From: an uncultured Prevotellaceae bacterium
GTDB taxonomy: Bacteria > Bacteroidota > Bacteroidia > Bacteroidales > Bacteroidaceae
Direction: 5' to 3'
NCBI GenBank assembly: GCA_900318115.1
Contig: ONJJ01000004.1
Location: 1-64,000, forward strand
DNA: 64,000 nucleotides
Shown here: piece by piece, positions 37,538-47,898 of the stretch
Numbering within the stretch: the stretch's first letter is position 1
How the letters are laid out: the number at the start of each line of letters is the position of its first letter
Made by a program: the position numbers and the translations under genes
Notes under the pieces: generated by a model
Database searches by the model: none
Seen by the model: only the letters and a program-made list of their open reading frames with translations
Told to the model about the DNA's origin: nothing

Positions 37538-39709
37538 TCAGTTGCCCAATTCACTGATGAACTTAATGCGGACGAGACGTATCTGCTCCTCGGTGTAATC
37601 GTCCTCAAGTTCGTCCAGAGCATCATCGATATCGTCGGTCTCACTCTCGCGGAAGTATTCGAAGATATCCTCGATCTGATCCGCATCCATGATGGAATTG
37701 AGGTAGTAGTTGATGTCGAGCTTGGTGCCGCTATCGACGATGGCATCCAGCTCATCGAGGAACTCGTCGAAGTCCAGTCCCTTGCTCTTGGCCAGCACCT
37801 CGAGATCCACCTTGCGGTCAATGCTCTGGATGATACTCACCTTATTCTTACTCTTGTTTGCCACGGTGCGCACTCGGATATCCACAGGACGATCTATCTC
37901 GTTCTCCTCGCAGTGGCGGCAGATGAGTTCACAGAACTCGCGGCCATAGCGCTTGGCTTTGCCCTCTCCCACCCCGGGAATGGTCTTGAGTTCATCTATC
38001 GTAAGAGGATAGACGGTTGCCATCGCTTCGAGGCTCTGGTCCTGGAAGATGACGTAGGGGGGAATCTTCTTTGACTCGGAGACACGCTTACGCAAGCTCT
38101 TGAGCATAGCCAGCAGCACTTCATCGAGTGCTCCCGTGCCTCCATCGGGGTCAACATAGTCACTCTCGAAGTCGTTATCGAGGGAAATCATGAAGGAGTG
38201 CGGCTTGCGGATGAAGGAGCGACCTTCGTCGGTCAGTTTCAGCAATCCGTAGTTCTCCACTTCCTTATAGATATAGCCGCCCAGGAGAGCCTGGCGCAGC
38301 ACGGTGTTCCAATAGCGTGAATCCTTCTGGTCACCACAGCCGAAGCAATCGAGGTCGTCGTGTTTGTGAGCAATAACCTCTTCGGTGGGATTGCCCGTGA
38401 GCACATCCAGCACGTGAGGCACCTTGAAATTCTCCTTCACATCGCGGATGACTTCGAGAGCCATCTTGAGGTCGTCCTTGGCCTCTGTCAAAGCCTTGGG
38501 ATGCAAGCAATTGTCACAGTTATGACAGTTCTCCTCCGTATATTCCTCACCGAAGTAATGAAGCAACACACGGCGGCGGCAGACAGACGTCTCGGCGTAT
38601 GATGCCGTCTCCTGCAGGAGCTGGCGTCCGATGTCTTGCTCGGCCACGGGTTTGCCCTCCATGAACTTCTCCAATTTCTGGAGGTCACGGTAGGTGTAGA
38701 AAGTAATACACTTGCCTTCGCCCCCGTCCCGACCGGCGCGACCAGTCTCCTGATAGTAGCCTTCCAGACTCTTAGGAATATCATAGTGGATGACGAATCG
38801 GACGTCCGGTTTGTCGATGCCCATACCGAAAGCGATGGTGGCCACGATGACATCAATGCGATCCATGACGAAGTCATCTTGTGTCTGTGTGCGAGTGGGT
38901 GTGTCCATGCCTGCATGATAGGCACGGGCATTAATATCATTGGCTCGCAACACCTCTGCCAGTTCCTCCACCTTCTTTCGTGAGAGGCAATAGATAATGC
39001 CACTCTTGCCGGGATTCTGCTTGATGAACTTAACAATATCCTTGTCAATATCTTTTGTCTTCGGGCGTACCTCGTAGTAGAGATTCGGACGGTTGAACGA
39101 GCTGCGGAACTCGTCGGCTTCCGGCATGCCGAGATTCTTCTTTATGTCATCACGAACCTTGTCGGTAGCCGTAGCGGTGAGGGCAATCACAGGAGCGACG
39201 CCGATCTCGTTGACTATCGGTCGGATACGGCGATACTCCGGGCGGAAATCATGTCCCCATTCAGAGATACAGTGAGCCTCATCCACAGCATAGAATGAGA
39301 TCTTCACCTGCTTGAGGAAATCAATGTTTTCATCCTTGGTCAGCGACTCTGGCGCCACGTAAAGTAGTTTGGTGCGACCGGAGAGGACGTCGCTCTTCAC
39401 CTGATCAAGAGCCGCACGGTTCAAGGATGAATTCATGAAATGGGCGATGCCGTCATCGGCACTGACCTGACGGATGGCATCCACCTGATTCTTCATCAAG
39501 GCAATAAGAGGAGATATGACAATGGCCGTGCCCTCCATCAGCAAAGCCGGCAACTGATAGCAAAGCGACTTTCCTCCACCTGTGGGCATCAACACGAAAG
39601 TGTCGCGCCCCGCAAGCAGATTGTTGATGATTGCTTCCTGGTCGCCTTTGAAGGTGTCGAAGCCAAAATAATGCTTCAATTGAGAGGTTAGGTCTACGTT
39701 ATTCTTCAT
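37538..39709 (-). CDS. recQ: ATP-dependent DNA helicase RecQ
   Basis: The 723-residue RecQ helicase unwinds DNA in a 3'-5' direction during recombination and repair. Walker A is VLMPTGGGKSLCYQLPAL near residues 40-57, the DEAH box is AVDEAHCISEWGHDFRPEY, and motif VI is ETGRAGRDGGEGKC. A Zn-binding subdomain (CRRR...CHNCDNC) and winged-helix domain follow. An HRDC domain lies at about 520-600 (SLEAMATVYPLTIDELKTIPG). The C-terminal about 100 residues are acidic (DDIDDALDELEDDYTEEQ), as in Bacteroidales RecQ. It has its own promoter and lies downstream of the clpX terminator. Confidence 0.95.
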   Translation of the reverse strand: MKNNVDLTSQLKHYFGFDTFKGDQEAIINNLLAGRDTFVLMPTGGGKSLCYQLPALLMEGTAIVISPLIALMKNQVDAIRQVSADDGIAHFMNSSLNRAALDQVKSDVLSGRTKLLYVAPESLTKDENIDFLKQVKISFYAVDEAHCISEWGHDFRPEYRRIRPIVNEIGVAPVIALTATATDKVRDDIKKNLGMPEADEFRSSFNRPNLYYEVRPKTKDIDKDIVKFIKQNPGKSGIIYCLSRKKVEELAEVLRANDINARAYHAGMDTPTRTQTQDDFVMDRIDVIVATIAFGMGIDKPDVRFVIHYDIPKSLEGYYQETGRAGRDGGEGKCITFYTYRDLQKLEKFMEGKPVAEQDIGRQLLQETASYAETSVCRRRVLLHYFGEEYTEENCHNCDNCLHPKALTEAKDDLKMALEVIRDVKENFKVPHVLDVLTGNPTEEVIAHKHDDLDCFGCGDQKDSRYWNTVLRQALLGGYIYKEVENYGLLKLTDEGRSFIRKPHSFMISLDNDFESDYVDPDGGTGALDEVLLAMLKSLRKRVSESKKIPPYVIFQDQSLEAMATVYPLTIDELKTIPGVGEGKAKRYGREFCELICRHCEENEIDRPVDIRVRTVANKSKNKVSIIQSIDRKVDLEVLAKSKGLDFDEFLDELDAIVDSGTKLDINYYLNSIMDADQIEDIFEYFRESETDDIDDALDELEDDYTEEQIRLVRIKFISELGN

Positions 39710-39731
39710 GTGTTCTCGTTAAAGTGCGTTA

Positions 39732-39764
39732 CAAAGATATACAAAAAACCTCCAATGTTGCAAC
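39732..39764 (-). promoter_or_regulatory. Promoter of recQ
   Basis: On the minus strand TATCTTTG lies at 39732-39739 with GTTG (near-match to TTTG) at 39761-39764, 21 bases upstream. The transcript would start about 20 bases before the recQ ATG. Confidence 0.6.
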
Positions 39765-39784
39765 TTTTCTGCAATGTTTTTCGA

Positions 39785-39827
39785 TAAAAAAGCGCTTCCA
39801 GACCTCATTTTTTGAGATTGGAAGCGC
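39785..39827 (-). terminator. Intrinsic terminator after clpX
   Basis: GCGCTTCCA and TGGAAGCGC arms (39819-39827 and 39792-39800), extended by a few weaker pairs, form a hairpin. A T6 run follows on the minus strand. It lies about 45 bases past the clpX stop codon. Confidence 0.88.
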
Positions 39828-39872
39828 AAAGATAGCAATTCACCGCCTTTTTTGGAGGGAATTCTGTGTACT

Positions 39873-41123
39873 TTAGCCGAGCTGACCGACCGTAGATTTC
39901 TCTAACTGCTCGCGAGCAAATTCGCGTGTCACCCGGAACTCCTTGACTTTGGAAGAAGGTATCTCGTACTGAGGTGTAATCATGATTGCCTCGACGATAC
40001 TGCGAAGTCCCCGGGCACCCAACTTGAACTCCACGGCTTTGTCCACCATATACTCCAAGGCATCGTCATCGAAGGTCAGTTCTACGCCATCCATGGCAAA
40101 GAGTTTTTGCTGCTGACGAATGAGTGAGTTCTTGGGTTCGGTCAGGATATTCCGCAAGGCTGCGCGGTCGAGTTGGTCGAGATGTGTCAGCACCGGCAGT
40201 CGGCCAATGATCTCCGGAATCAGTCCGAACGCCTTGAGATCCTGAGGCTGGATGTAGCGCATGAGATCATTGCGATCGATGTGTGCTACGTTCTCTATGG
40301 CATTATAGCCAACGACGTGGGTGTTCAGGCGCTGGGCAATCTTCCGTTCGATGCCATCGAAAGCACCTCCACAGATGAAGAGGATGTTGTGCGTGTCCAC
40401 GTGAACAAAATCCTGGTCAGGATGTTTGCGTCCGCCCTTGGGTGGAACATTGACGATCGTTCCCTCGAGCAGTTTCAACAATCCCTGTTGCACACCCTCG
40501 CCCGAAACGTCGCGAGTAATGCTGGGATTGTCGCTCTTGCGGGCTATCTTGTCTATTTCATCGATGAAGACGATGCCTCGCTGGGTCAGTTCCAGATTGT
40601 AATCCGCAACTTGCAGCAGACGCGTCAGAATACTCTCGACGTCCTCGCCCACATAACCAGCTTCTGTGAACACCGTGGCATCCACGATAGTGAAAGGCAC
40701 TTTCAGCAACTTGGCAATCGTGCGTGCAAGCAATGTCTTTCCGGTACCTGTGGGGCCTACCATGACAATATTGCTCTTCTCGATTTCCACTCCATCGTCG
40801 GACGTAGGCTGAAGCAGACGCTTGTAGTGGTTATATACGGCCACACTCAGGTAGCGCTTAGCATCGTCTTGCCCAATAACGTACTGATCCAGATAGGCTT
40901 TGATATCTGTCGGACGAGGCAGTTCCTTCATGCTCAAGTCCCCCGACAACTTCCGGGAATGTTTAGCGGAGGAGCCACTGAGCAGAGAATCATGTTCCTG
41001 CAAGACCTCATTGGCCTGGCGCAAACAGTCATCACAGATAGCTCCCGACTCGCCAGTTATGAGCAGACGTACTTCGCTGTCCAAGCGGCCACAGAAAGAG
41101 CAACGTTGAATTTTCCTTGCCAT
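39873..41123 (-). CDS. clpX: ATP-dependent protease ATP-binding subunit ClpX
   Basis: ClpX unfolds tagged proteins and feeds them to ClpP. The 416-residue protein has the N-terminal C4 zinc domain (CSFCGR and CDDCLRQ), then an AAA+ core with Walker [20 protein letters not shown], Walker [14 protein letters not shown], and the C-terminal sensor-2 region [11 protein letters not shown]. The ATG at 41123 is preferred to a TTG one codon earlier. The gene follows clpP by 36 bases and is the last gene of the lptB-tig-clpP-clpX run. Confidence 0.97.
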   Translation of the reverse strand: MARKIQRCSFCGRLDSEVRLLITGESGAICDDCLRQANEVLQEHDSLLSGSSAKHSRKLSGDLSMKELPRPTDIKAYLDQYVIGQDDAKRYLSVAVYNHYKRLLQPTSDDGVEIEKSNIVMVGPTGTGKTLLARTIAKLLKVPFTIVDATVFTEAGYVGEDVESILTRLLQVADYNLELTQRGIVFIDEIDKIARKSDNPSITRDVSGEGVQQGLLKLLEGTIVNVPPKGGRKHPDQDFVHVDTHNILFICGGAFDGIERKIAQRLNTHVVGYNAIENVAHIDRNDLMRYIQPQDLKAFGLIPEIIGRLPVLTHLDQLDRAALRNILTEPKNSLIRQQQKLFAMDGVELTFDDDALEYMVDKAVEFKLGARGLRSIVEAIMITPQYEIPSSKVKEFRVTREFAREQLEKSTVGQLG

Positions 41124-41159
41124 CAATACTCTATTTAATTTAAGGTACGCACGCGCGCA

Positions 41160-41828
41160 TTAAGCCTTACGCTGGAGTACGTTGTCAATCATGCCGTAGG
41201 CCTTGGCTTCCTCGGCAGTCATCCAGTAGTTGCGATCACTGTCTGCCCAGACCTTGTCGAAGTCAGTGTGGCTGTGCTCGGCAATAATCTGGTATAGTTC
41301 CTTTTTCAGTTTCTGGATTTCACGAGCTTCGATCTCGATATCCGAAGCCTGGCCGGAGACGCCGCCCAGAGGCTGGTGGATCATCACTCGGCTGTGGGGC
41401 AGAGCGCTGCGCTTGCCTTCCTTTCCTGCCACGAGCAGGACGGCGGCCATCGAGGCAGCCATACCGGTACAGATGGTCTGAACATCACTGTTGACGAACT
41501 GCATCGTATCGTAGATACCCAGACCTGCATAGACACTGCCGCCAGGGGAGTTGATGTAGATGCTGATGTCCTTGCCAGGATCAGAGCTGTCGAGATAGAG
41601 CAACTGAGCCTGCAGTGTATTGGCTGTGTAGTCATTGACCTCCGTGCCGAGGAAAATAATGCGATCCATCATCAGACGCGAGAAGACGTCCATCTGGGTG
41701 ACATTCAGCTGGCGTTCCTCAAGGATATAGGGGTTCAGGTAATTGGCCTGTGTCCGAATCACGTCATCAAGCACCTGACCGTTCATGCCGAGGTGCCCTG
41801 TGGCGAATTTACGAAAATCTTTCAGCAT
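41160..41828 (-). CDS. clpP: ATP-dependent Clp protease proteolytic subunit ClpP
   Basis: ClpP is the tetradecameric serine peptidase partner of ClpX. The 222-residue sequence contains [17 protein letters not shown]. The catalytic Ser lies in [11 protein letters not shown], the catalytic His in [12 protein letters not shown], and the Asp in the following helix region. The gene starts 3 bases after tig and lies 36 bases upstream of clpX. Confidence 0.97.
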   Translation of the reverse strand: MLKDFRKFATGHLGMNGQVLDDVIRTQANYLNPYILEERQLNVTQMDVFSRLMMDRIIFLGTEVNDYTANTLQAQLLYLDSSDPGKDISIYINSPGGSVYAGLGIYDTMQFVNSDVQTICTGMAASMAAVLLVAGKEGKRSALPHSRVMIHQPLGGVSGQASDIEIEAREIQKLKKELYQIIAEHSHTDFDKVWADSDRNYWMTAEEAKAYGMIDNVLQRKA

Positions 41829-41831
41829 AGT

Positions 41832-43187
41832 TTACTTCTTCTCAAAAAGTTTCTGGAAATCTTCCATGGAGATGGTCTTCTCCTGAAGCTTGACGACATC
41901 TTTCAGCGCCACGCGGAGTTTACGCTCTACCGTGCGAGCCACGAGTGCCTCGGCCTGGTCCTGCTTCTGCAGTTGCTCCTGGGCATACTTGGTGATGATA
42001 TCCTCGGGGACATTGCCCATGCCATACTGTGCAAACTGAGCACGAGTCTGAGCCTTGGCGGTTTCGAGGACATCAGCCTGCTCTACCTTGATACCCGTCT
42101 GGTCTGCCAGTTGCTCCTTCGTCAGGTGCCAGAGCAGTTCCTTGATGCTGCCTTCGTAGTTCTCCTCGACGTAGCTTTCGGGTTTGTCGGGATTGTTGGC
42201 ACGCATGATGCGCTTGAGCAGTGCGTCGGGCCATTCGAGGTCACCGATGCGCTTCTCGAGGTACTCACGAACATCGATGAGGAAACGATACTCGCTATCC
42301 TCAGCAAACTGTGCAGCCAGCTGCTCTTTGACGCGAGCACGGAATTCCTCCTCGCTCTTCACCTGGCCTTCGCCGAATACCTGGTCGAAGAACTCCTGAT
42401 TGAGTTCTGCAGGCACGTAGCGAGTGATTTCCGTAATCTGATAGCTGAACTCACCGCGCACGTTCTCGGCCTCTTCCTTCGTGATTCCCAGGAGGGTGGA
42501 AAGCTCGACGGCGCTGTTCTCATAAGCCTGTGCGGGATTGAAGGTGAGGACTGTATTGACCTGCACGCCGTCGAATTTCTTCTTCTGGTCGTCGTTCTTG
42601 AAATAGCCAGGCAGGATGACGGCGTCCTCCTTCTGGATACCACCGTCCTTGATGTTACCCTGTTCGTCGAGCTCTGCGATGTGACCCTTGGTCATGTCGC
42701 CGTCCTGGAACGTGTCGACCTGCTGGTAGCTGCCACCGCGCTGGGTGTAAGCCTTCACCTGACCATCGACCATCTCGTCGGTGATTTCGATGGTATAATA
42801 GGGAATCTTATCCTTGTCCGTCAGCTTGGCGTCGAACTGAGGAGCCAGGGCGATGTCGAAGATGAATACGAGTTTCTCTGCCTCGAAGTCAACGGCAGGC
42901 TGTTTCTCGCTGGCGAGAGGTTCGCCGAGCATATCGACTTTCTCCTCACGGAGATATCCATAAAGTTTCTCGGAGAGCAGTTTCTGCACTTCCTCAGCAG
43001 TGATCTCACTGCCGAAACGCTTCTTCAGCAGGCTCACAGGCACCTGACCCGGACGGAATCCCGGGAGGGAGGCCTTCTTACGATAATTCTTCAGCGCTTT
43101 GTCCACGCGCTCCTGATAGTCTGCTTTCTCCATTTCGATGGTCAACTCTGCTGCCACCGAACTTGTCTTTTCAAATTTGATTTCCAT
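41832..43187 (-). CDS. tig: Trigger factor
   Basis: Trigger factor is the ribosome-bound chaperone and prolyl isomerase. The 451-residue protein has the ribosome-binding domain (LKNYRKKASLPGFRPGQVPV near residues 34-53, matching the GFRxGxxP signature). A degenerate FKBP-type domain (about 145-240) and the helical C-terminal arms follow. As in other Bacteroidales, the isomerase domain is divergent. It lies 12 bases after lptB and 3 bases before clpP. Confidence 0.93.
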   Translation of the reverse strand: MEIKFEKTSSVAAELTIEMEKADYQERVDKALKNYRKKASLPGFRPGQVPVSLLKKRFGSEITAEEVQKLLSEKLYGYLREEKVDMLGEPLASEKQPAVDFEAEKLVFIFDIALAPQFDAKLTDKDKIPYYTIEITDEMVDGQVKAYTQRGGSYQQVDTFQDGDMTKGHIAELDEQGNIKDGGIQKEDAVILPGYFKNDDQKKKFDGVQVNTVLTFNPAQAYENSAVELSTLLGITKEEAENVRGEFSYQITEITRYVPAELNQEFFDQVFGEGQVKSEEEFRARVKEQLAAQFAEDSEYRFLIDVREYLEKRIGDLEWPDALLKRIMRANNPDKPESYVEENYEGSIKELLWHLTKEQLADQTGIKVEQADVLETAKAQTRAQFAQYGMGNVPEDIITKYAQEQLQKQDQAEALVARTVERKLRVALKDVVKLQEKTISMEDFQKLFEKK

Positions 43188-43199
43188 TCAGTTGTACTA

Positions 43200-44072
43200 T
43201 TATTGTATGTTGTTAGATTTTTCCTCTTCGCGTTCGCGGTTGATGGCCTCGAAATCCTTCATTCGCAGTTCGAAGCTGTTGGTGAGATACTTGTCTCGTA
43301 CCACGGGATTGGCAGCCAGCTCTTCGGGTTTCCCCTTGAAGAGTATTCGTCCCTCAAAGAGCATGTAGGCACGGTCAGTGATGCAGAGTGTCTCCTCGAC
43401 GTTATGGTCGGTGATGAGCACACCGATATTCATCTGCTTCAGTTTCCAGACAATGAGCTGGATGTCTTCCACAGCAATAGGATCCACGCCGGCAAACGGC
43501 TCGTCCAGCATCACGAATGCAGGATCGATGGCCAGACAGCGCGCGATCTCTGTACGTCGGCGCTCACCACCCGAGAGGCGGTCGCCCAGGTTCTTGCGCA
43601 CCTTCTGCAAGCGGAACTCCGAGATGAGACTCTCGAGTTTCTGGCGCTTGTACTCCTCGCTCACGTTCTTACGCAGTTCCAGCACACTGGCGATGTTATC
43701 CTCCACAGTCATTTTGCGGAAGACGCTGGCCTCCTGTGCCAGATAGCCGATGCCCTTGTCCGCACGCTTATAGACGGGCAAGTCCGTCACCTCTTCCTCA
43801 CCGATGAACACGCGACCCTCGTTGGGGATAACCAGTCCCGTGGTCATGTAGAACGAAGTGGTCTTGCCGGCTCCGTTAGGACCCAGCAGTCCCACAATCT
43901 CACCGCGGTCGACGTAGAAATCCACATCGTCCGCCACCGTTCGCTTGCCATAGATCTTCTTCAAGTTCTCTGCGCAGAGACGATCAGGCTGGTGAGGAGC
44001 CTTCCAGCGAGTGCTTCGAGGATCGTCGGAAGGGAGCTTCCAAGGGGCTAATTGTTCGTTCTGTTCTGTCAT
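43200..44072 (-). CDS. lptB: LPS export ABC transporter ATP-binding protein LptB
   Basis: LptB powers LPS/lipooligosaccharide extraction from the inner membrane. The 290-residue protein carries an extra N-terminal about 30 residues before [19 protein letters not shown]. Walker A is [16 protein letters not shown], the signature is [16 protein letters not shown], Walker B is [18 protein letters not shown] and the H-loop is [10 protein letters not shown]. This D-loop and H-loop pattern is typical of LptB. The ATG at 44072 is chosen because an upstream TTG at 44093 forms part of the -7 promoter box. Confidence 0.94.
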   Translation of the reverse strand: MTEQNEQLAPWKLPSDDPRSTRWKAPHQPDRLCAENLKKIYGKRTVADDVDFYVDRGEIVGLLGPNGAGKTTSFYMTTGLVIPNEGRVFIGEEEVTDLPVYKRADKGIGYLAQEASVFRKMTVEDNIASVLELRKNVSEEYKRQKLESLISEFRLQKVRKNLGDRLSGGERRRTEIARCLAIDPAFVMLDEPFAGVDPIAVEDIQLIVWKLKQMNIGVLITDHNVEETLCITDRAYMLFEGRILFKGKPEELAANPVVRDKYLTNSFELRMKDFEAINREREEEKSNNIQ

Positions 44073-44090
44073 CGTTGCGATTTGAGTGCG

Positions 44091-44098
44091 CAAAATTA
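44091..44098 (-). promoter_or_regulatory. -7 box of the lptB-tig-clpP-clpX operon
   Basis: The minus strand reads TAATTTTG at 44091-44098, 18 bases before the lptB ATG. The -33 element is weak. It is divergent from the mlaE promoter. Confidence 0.55.
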
Positions 44099-44173
44099 CA
44101 TAAAACTTGTTACTTTAAGCCACTTTCCATAAAAAAACTGCTCCTTACAGCCCTTCTTTTAGGCTTTTTTCAG

Positions 44174-44181
44174 TACTTTTG
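44174..44181 (+). promoter_or_regulatory. -7 box upstream of mlaE
   Basis: TACTTTTG at 44174-44181, about 45 bases before the mlaE ATG. No clear TTTG lies at the ideal distance upstream. Confidence 0.5.
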
Positions 44182-44225
44182 CACCGAAAAAGTAGAGTAA
44201 CCGTCCCTGAGGGCTCTCCCAAATT

Positions 44226-44972
44226 ATGAATACAATCCTGAAACCACTCGCCACCTTCGGCCGATATTTGCAACTTATGACCAAGGTGTTCAGTCGGCCA
44301 GAATGTTTGCGCATGTACCTTAAACAATATGTGAAGGAGATGCAGCAACTGGGGGTCGACAGTATCGGAATCGTGCTGATGATTTCCTTCTTCATCGGAG
44401 CCGTCATCTGCATCCAAATGAAAATGAACATCCAAAGTCCCTGGATGCCACGCTTCACCACGGGCTACACCACCCGTGAGATCCTGCTACTGGAATTCTC
44501 CAGTTCCATTATGTGTCTCATCCTCGCAGGTAAGGTGGGTTCCAACATCGCCTCGGAACTGGGCACCATGCGTGTGACCCAGCAAATCGATGCCCTGGAC
44601 ATCATGGGCGTCAACTCTGCCTCGTTCCTCATCCTGCCTAAAATCATGGGGCTGCTGACCATGATTCCGGTACTCGTCACCTTCTCCATGGCTGCGGGTT
44701 TCGGCGGAGCCTACGCCATCAGCTTTGCAGGTATCCTGACGCCCGAAGACCTCACCTATGGTCTTCAGCACTCCTTCAACCAGTGGTTTGTCTGGATGTC
44801 CATCATCAAGTCGTTCTTCTTTGCCTTCATCATCGCCAGTGTCTCAGCCTTCTACGGCTACACCGTCGAAGGTGGCAGCGTGGAAGTCGGCAAGGCCTCA
44901 ACAGACAGCGTGGTGCATTGCTCGATGCTCATCCTCTTTGCCGACATCTTCCTCACGAAGATCCTCTCCTGA
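44226..44972 (+). CDS. mlaE: MlaE-type lipid transport permease
   Basis: This 248-residue inner-membrane permease belongs to the MlaE/YrbE family, which moves phospholipids between inner and outer membranes with MlaF and an MCE protein. About five or six hydrophobic helices are visible. The conserved segments LAGKVGSNIASELGTMRVTQ, QIDALDIMGVNS and YGYTVEGGSVEVGKAST carry the family EQxxAL-like coupling region. The ATPase mlaF follows 105 bases later, with a palindromic element between them. The MCE partner is not in this window. Confidence 0.92.
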   Translation: MNTILKPLATFGRYLQLMTKVFSRPECLRMYLKQYVKEMQQLGVDSIGIVLMISFFIGAVICIQMKMNIQSPWMPRFTTGYTTREILLLEFSSSIMCLILAGKVGSNIASELGTMRVTQQIDALDIMGVNSASFLILPKIMGLLTMIPVLVTFSMAAGFGGAYAISFAGILTPEDLTYGLQHSFNQWFVWMSIIKSFFFAFIIASVSAFYGYTVEGGSVEVGKASTDSVVHCSMLILFADIFLTKILS

Positions 44973-45020
44973 CTACAGCCTGCTCCAACCGTCCGCGCAG
45001 CCTACATTTCCTCGCGCAGC

Positions 45021-45064
45021 CGTCCCATCTTTTACCCCGCGATTCTATCGCGGTACCCCTCCAA
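45021..45064. repeat. Palindromic element B, copy 3 (between mlaE and mlaF)
   Basis: CCGTCCC at 45020-45026 is followed by the palindrome CCGCGATTCTATCGCGG (45037-45053) and then TACCCCTCC. It is an inverted, diverged relative of the copies at 61402-61449 and 61521-61568. There the stem is CCGCAAT/ATTGCGG, so a G-C pair has become an A-T pair on both arms. Confidence 0.75.
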
Positions 45065-45077
45065 CCTCGCTCACGAA

Positions 45078-45833
45078 ATGATAGAAATCCAATCCATAAG
45101 AAAATCCTTTGAGGACAAAGAAGTCCTGAAAGACATCAGTGCCCGCTTCGACAACGGCAAGACCAACCTCATCATCGGTCAGTCCGGTTCCGGAAAGACG
45201 GTGCTGATGAAGTGCATCGTAGGCCTGCTGACGCCCACCAGCGGCAAGATACTTTACGACGGGCGCGACTTCGTCTCCATGAGCAAGAAGGAGAAAGCCC
45301 TCCTGCGCCGCGAGATGGGAATGATCTTCCAGTCCGCTGCCCTGTTCGACTCCATGAGTGTGCTCGAGAACGTCATGTTCCCCCTGGATATGTTCTCTAC
45401 CATGACCCTGAAGGAACGTACCAAGCGCGCACAGCAGTGTCTGGACCGCGTGAACCTCATCGATGCACAGAGCAAATACCCCGGCGAGATCTCCGGCGGC
45501 ATGCAGAAGCGCGTTGCCATCGCACGCGCCATTGCACTGAACCCCAAATACCTCTTCTGCGACGAGCCAAACAGCGGACTGGATCCCAAGACCAGCCTCG
45601 TCATCGACGCCCTCATCCACGACATCACTGAGGAATACCAGATGACCACCATCATCAACACCCACGACATGAACTCCGTCATGGGAATCGGCGACAGCAT
45701 CATTTTCATCAAGGAAGGACACGAGGAATGGAAAGGCGACAAGACTCAGGTGGCAACGTCCACCAATCAGGCACTGACAGACTTCATCTTCGCCTCCGAC
45801 CTCCTGAAGAAAGCTCGTCAGGCATTCATCTAA
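45078..45833 (+). CDS. mlaF: MlaF-type lipid transport ATPase
   Basis: The 251-residue ABC ATPase is the partner of the upstream MlaE permease. Walker A is IGQSGSGKTVLMKCIVGL, the signature is EISGGMQKRVAIARAIAL, Walker B is LFCDEPNSGLDPKTS and the H-loop is INTHDMNSVMGIGD. The family is typically annotated as retrograde phospholipid transporter; direction in Bacteroidota is uncertain. The ABC-F gene follows after 24 bases. Confidence 0.93.
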   Translation: MIEIQSIRKSFEDKEVLKDISARFDNGKTNLIIGQSGSGKTVLMKCIVGLLTPTSGKILYDGRDFVSMSKKEKALLRREMGMIFQSAALFDSMSVLENVMFPLDMFSTMTLKERTKRAQQCLDRVNLIDAQSKYPGEISGGMQKRVAIARAIALNPKYLFCDEPNSGLDPKTSLVIDALIHDITEEYQMTTIINTHDMNSVMGIGDSIIFIKEGHEEWKGDKTQVATSTNQALTDFIFASDLLKKARQAFI

Positions 45834-45857
45834 AAAGATATATCCCGCACAGATTTC

Positions 45858-47831
45858 ATGGTTTCCATAGAACACCTAAGCATAGAATTCAGCGCCCGTC
45901 CCCTGTTCACAGACGTCAGTTTCGTCATCAACGAACGCGACCGTATTGCGCTCACAGGAAAGAACGGCGCGGGCAAATCCACCCTGATGAAAATCATCGC
46001 CGGGCAGCAGATGCCCACGGCGGGCACCGTCAGCTCGCCTCGCGGAACCACCATAGGCTACCTGCCACAAGTCATGGAACTGGCTGGCGACCGCTCGGTG
46101 ATGGACGAGGCGTTGCTCGCCTTCGACCACATCCGCGACCTGCAGAGCGAGATCGAGCGTATGCAGCGGGAGATGGCAGAGCGCACGGACTATGAGACTG
46201 AAGACTACATGCAACTCTGTGAACGCTACGCTCGAGCAGAGGAACATTTCCAACTCATGGGCGGACTGAACTTCCACGCCGAAGTGGAGCGCACGCTGCT
46301 CGGACTGGGCTTCGAGCGCTCAGAGTTCCAGCGTCCCACGCGTGAGCTCAGCGGAGGATGGCGCATGCGTATCGAACTGGCAAAGCTGCTGCTGCGCCAG
46401 CCTGACGTCCTGCTGCTCGACGAGCCCACCAACCACCTGGACATCCAGAGCATCCAGTGGTTGGAGCAATACCTACAACAGCGCACGGGCGCGCTCGTGC
46501 TCGTCAGCCACGACCGAGCTTTCATGAACAACGTCACCACCCGCACCATCGAAATCACCTGCGGTCGCATCTGGGACTACAAGGTAAAATATGATGAATA
46601 CGTGCGTCTGCGCGCTGAGCGACGCGAGCAGCAGCTGCGCGCTTACGAGAACCAGCAGAAGGAGATTGCCGACCTCAAGGATTTCATCGAGCGCTTCCGC
46701 TACAAGCCCACCAAGGCAGTGCAAGTTCAGGAGCGCATCAAGCAGCTCTCCCGCATCATCCCCATCGAAGTCGATGACGTGGACAACAGCGCCCTGCACC
46801 TGAAGTTTCCTCCCTGCGAACGCTCCGGCGACTATCCCCTCATCGTGGAAGAACTAGCCAAGAGCTATGACCACCCCGTCATCTCACACGTCAACCTCAC
46901 CATCCGTCGTGGCGAGAAGGTGGCGTTCGTAGGACGCAACGGCGAAGGCAAGTCCACACTCGTCAAGTGCATCCTCGGCGAGATTCCTTTCGAAGGAAAC
47001 CTGAAAGTGGGTCATAACGCACAAATAGGCTATTTCGCACAGAACCAGGCACAGCTCCTCGATCCCGAGCTCACGGTCTATGACACCATCGACCGCGTGG
47101 CTCGCGGTGACATTCGCACCCGCATCCGCGACATCCTCGGTGCTTTCATGTTTGGCGGCGAGGCATCGGACAAGAAGGTCAAGGTGCTCAGCGGCGGCGA
47201 ACGCAGCCGTCTGGCAATGATCAAGCTGCTGCTGGAGCCCGTGAACTTCCTTATCCTCGACGAGCCCACCAACCACCTGGACCTCCGCTCCAAGGATGTA
47301 CTGAAGGAAGCCATCGCCGCCTTCGACGGCACCGTCATCATCGTCAGCCACGATCGCGAGTTCCTCGACGGACTGGTGCAAAAGGTCTATGCCTTTGGCG
47401 GCGGTCGCGTCCGCGAACACCTCGGAGGCATCTACGACTGGATCCGCAGTCAGCAGGAAGAGCAGGCGGCACTCTCCCCTTCCTACGCATCCTCCACGCC
47501 AAAGTCCACCGGCGTGGCTGCCGATTCTGCTACCACTTCTGCCTCTGCTGCAACGCCCTCTGCAGCTGGCGAGGTGAGTGCCAGCCGCCTCTCTTTCGAA
47601 GCGCAGAAAGCCATTGCCCGCCAGCGCAAGAAGTTGGAGCGCACCATCGCTGAGCTGGAGGCCGAGACGGCGGAACTCAATGCTGCCATCCACCTGCTCG
47701 AAGATCGCATGTCGACACCCGAAGGCGCCTCGGACACCTCGCTCTACGAGAAACACTCCCGCCTGCGCGCCAAGCTCGATGATGCCGAAACCCGCTGGCT
47801 CGAAACCTCCGAAGCCCTCGCTGCCCTGTAG
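45858..47831 (+). CDS. ABC-F family ATPase
   Basis: The 657-residue protein has two ABC cassettes and no membrane segments, the hallmark of ABC-F ribosome-associated ATPases (Uup/EttA/YdiF type). Cassette 1 has Walker A GKNGAGKSTLMKIIAG, signature RELSGGWRMRIELAKLLL and Walker B DVLLLDEPTNHLD. Cassette 2 has GRNGEGKSTLVKCILG, KVLSGGERSRLAMIKLLLE and LILDEPTNHLD. The linker between them is helical and charged (P-site interaction region), and the C-terminus is a coiled coil of about 60 residues after an Ala/Ser/Thr linker. It may help in translation or ribosome rescue; drug resistance is possible but not indicated. Confidence 0.92.
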   Translation: MVSIEHLSIEFSARPLFTDVSFVINERDRIALTGKNGAGKSTLMKIIAGQQMPTAGTVSSPRGTTIGYLPQVMELAGDRSVMDEALLAFDHIRDLQSEIERMQREMAERTDYETEDYMQLCERYARAEEHFQLMGGLNFHAEVERTLLGLGFERSEFQRPTRELSGGWRMRIELAKLLLRQPDVLLLDEPTNHLDIQSIQWLEQYLQQRTGALVLVSHDRAFMNNVTTRTIEITCGRIWDYKVKYDEYVRLRAERREQQLRAYENQQKEIADLKDFIERFRYKPTKAVQVQERIKQLSRIIPIEVDDVDNSALHLKFPPCERSGDYPLIVEELAKSYDHPVISHVNLTIRRGEKVAFVGRNGEGKSTLVKCILGEIPFEGNLKVGHNAQIGYFAQNQAQLLDPELTVYDTIDRVARGDIRTRIRDILGAFMFGGEASDKKVKVLSGGERSRLAMIKLLLEPVNFLILDEPTNHLDLRSKDVLKEAIAAFDGTVIIVSHDREFLDGLVQKVYAFGGGRVREHLGGIYDWIRSQQEEQAALSPSYASSTPKSTGVAADSATTSASAATPSAAGEVSASRLSFEAQKAIARQRKKLERTIAELEAETAELNAAIHLLEDRMSTPEGASDTSLYEKHSRLRAKLDDAETRWLETSEALAAL

Positions 47832-47898
47832 CCTCTGAAACTTTCGCTGCCCTGTAGCCCCCTCTCCCTCTCGAATTCACAACCAAATCATCAGCATA

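Noticed and set aside
44073-44093. TTG start for lptB at 44093
   Set aside because: That TTG is part of the TAATTTTG -7 box, so it would not be transcribed usefully.
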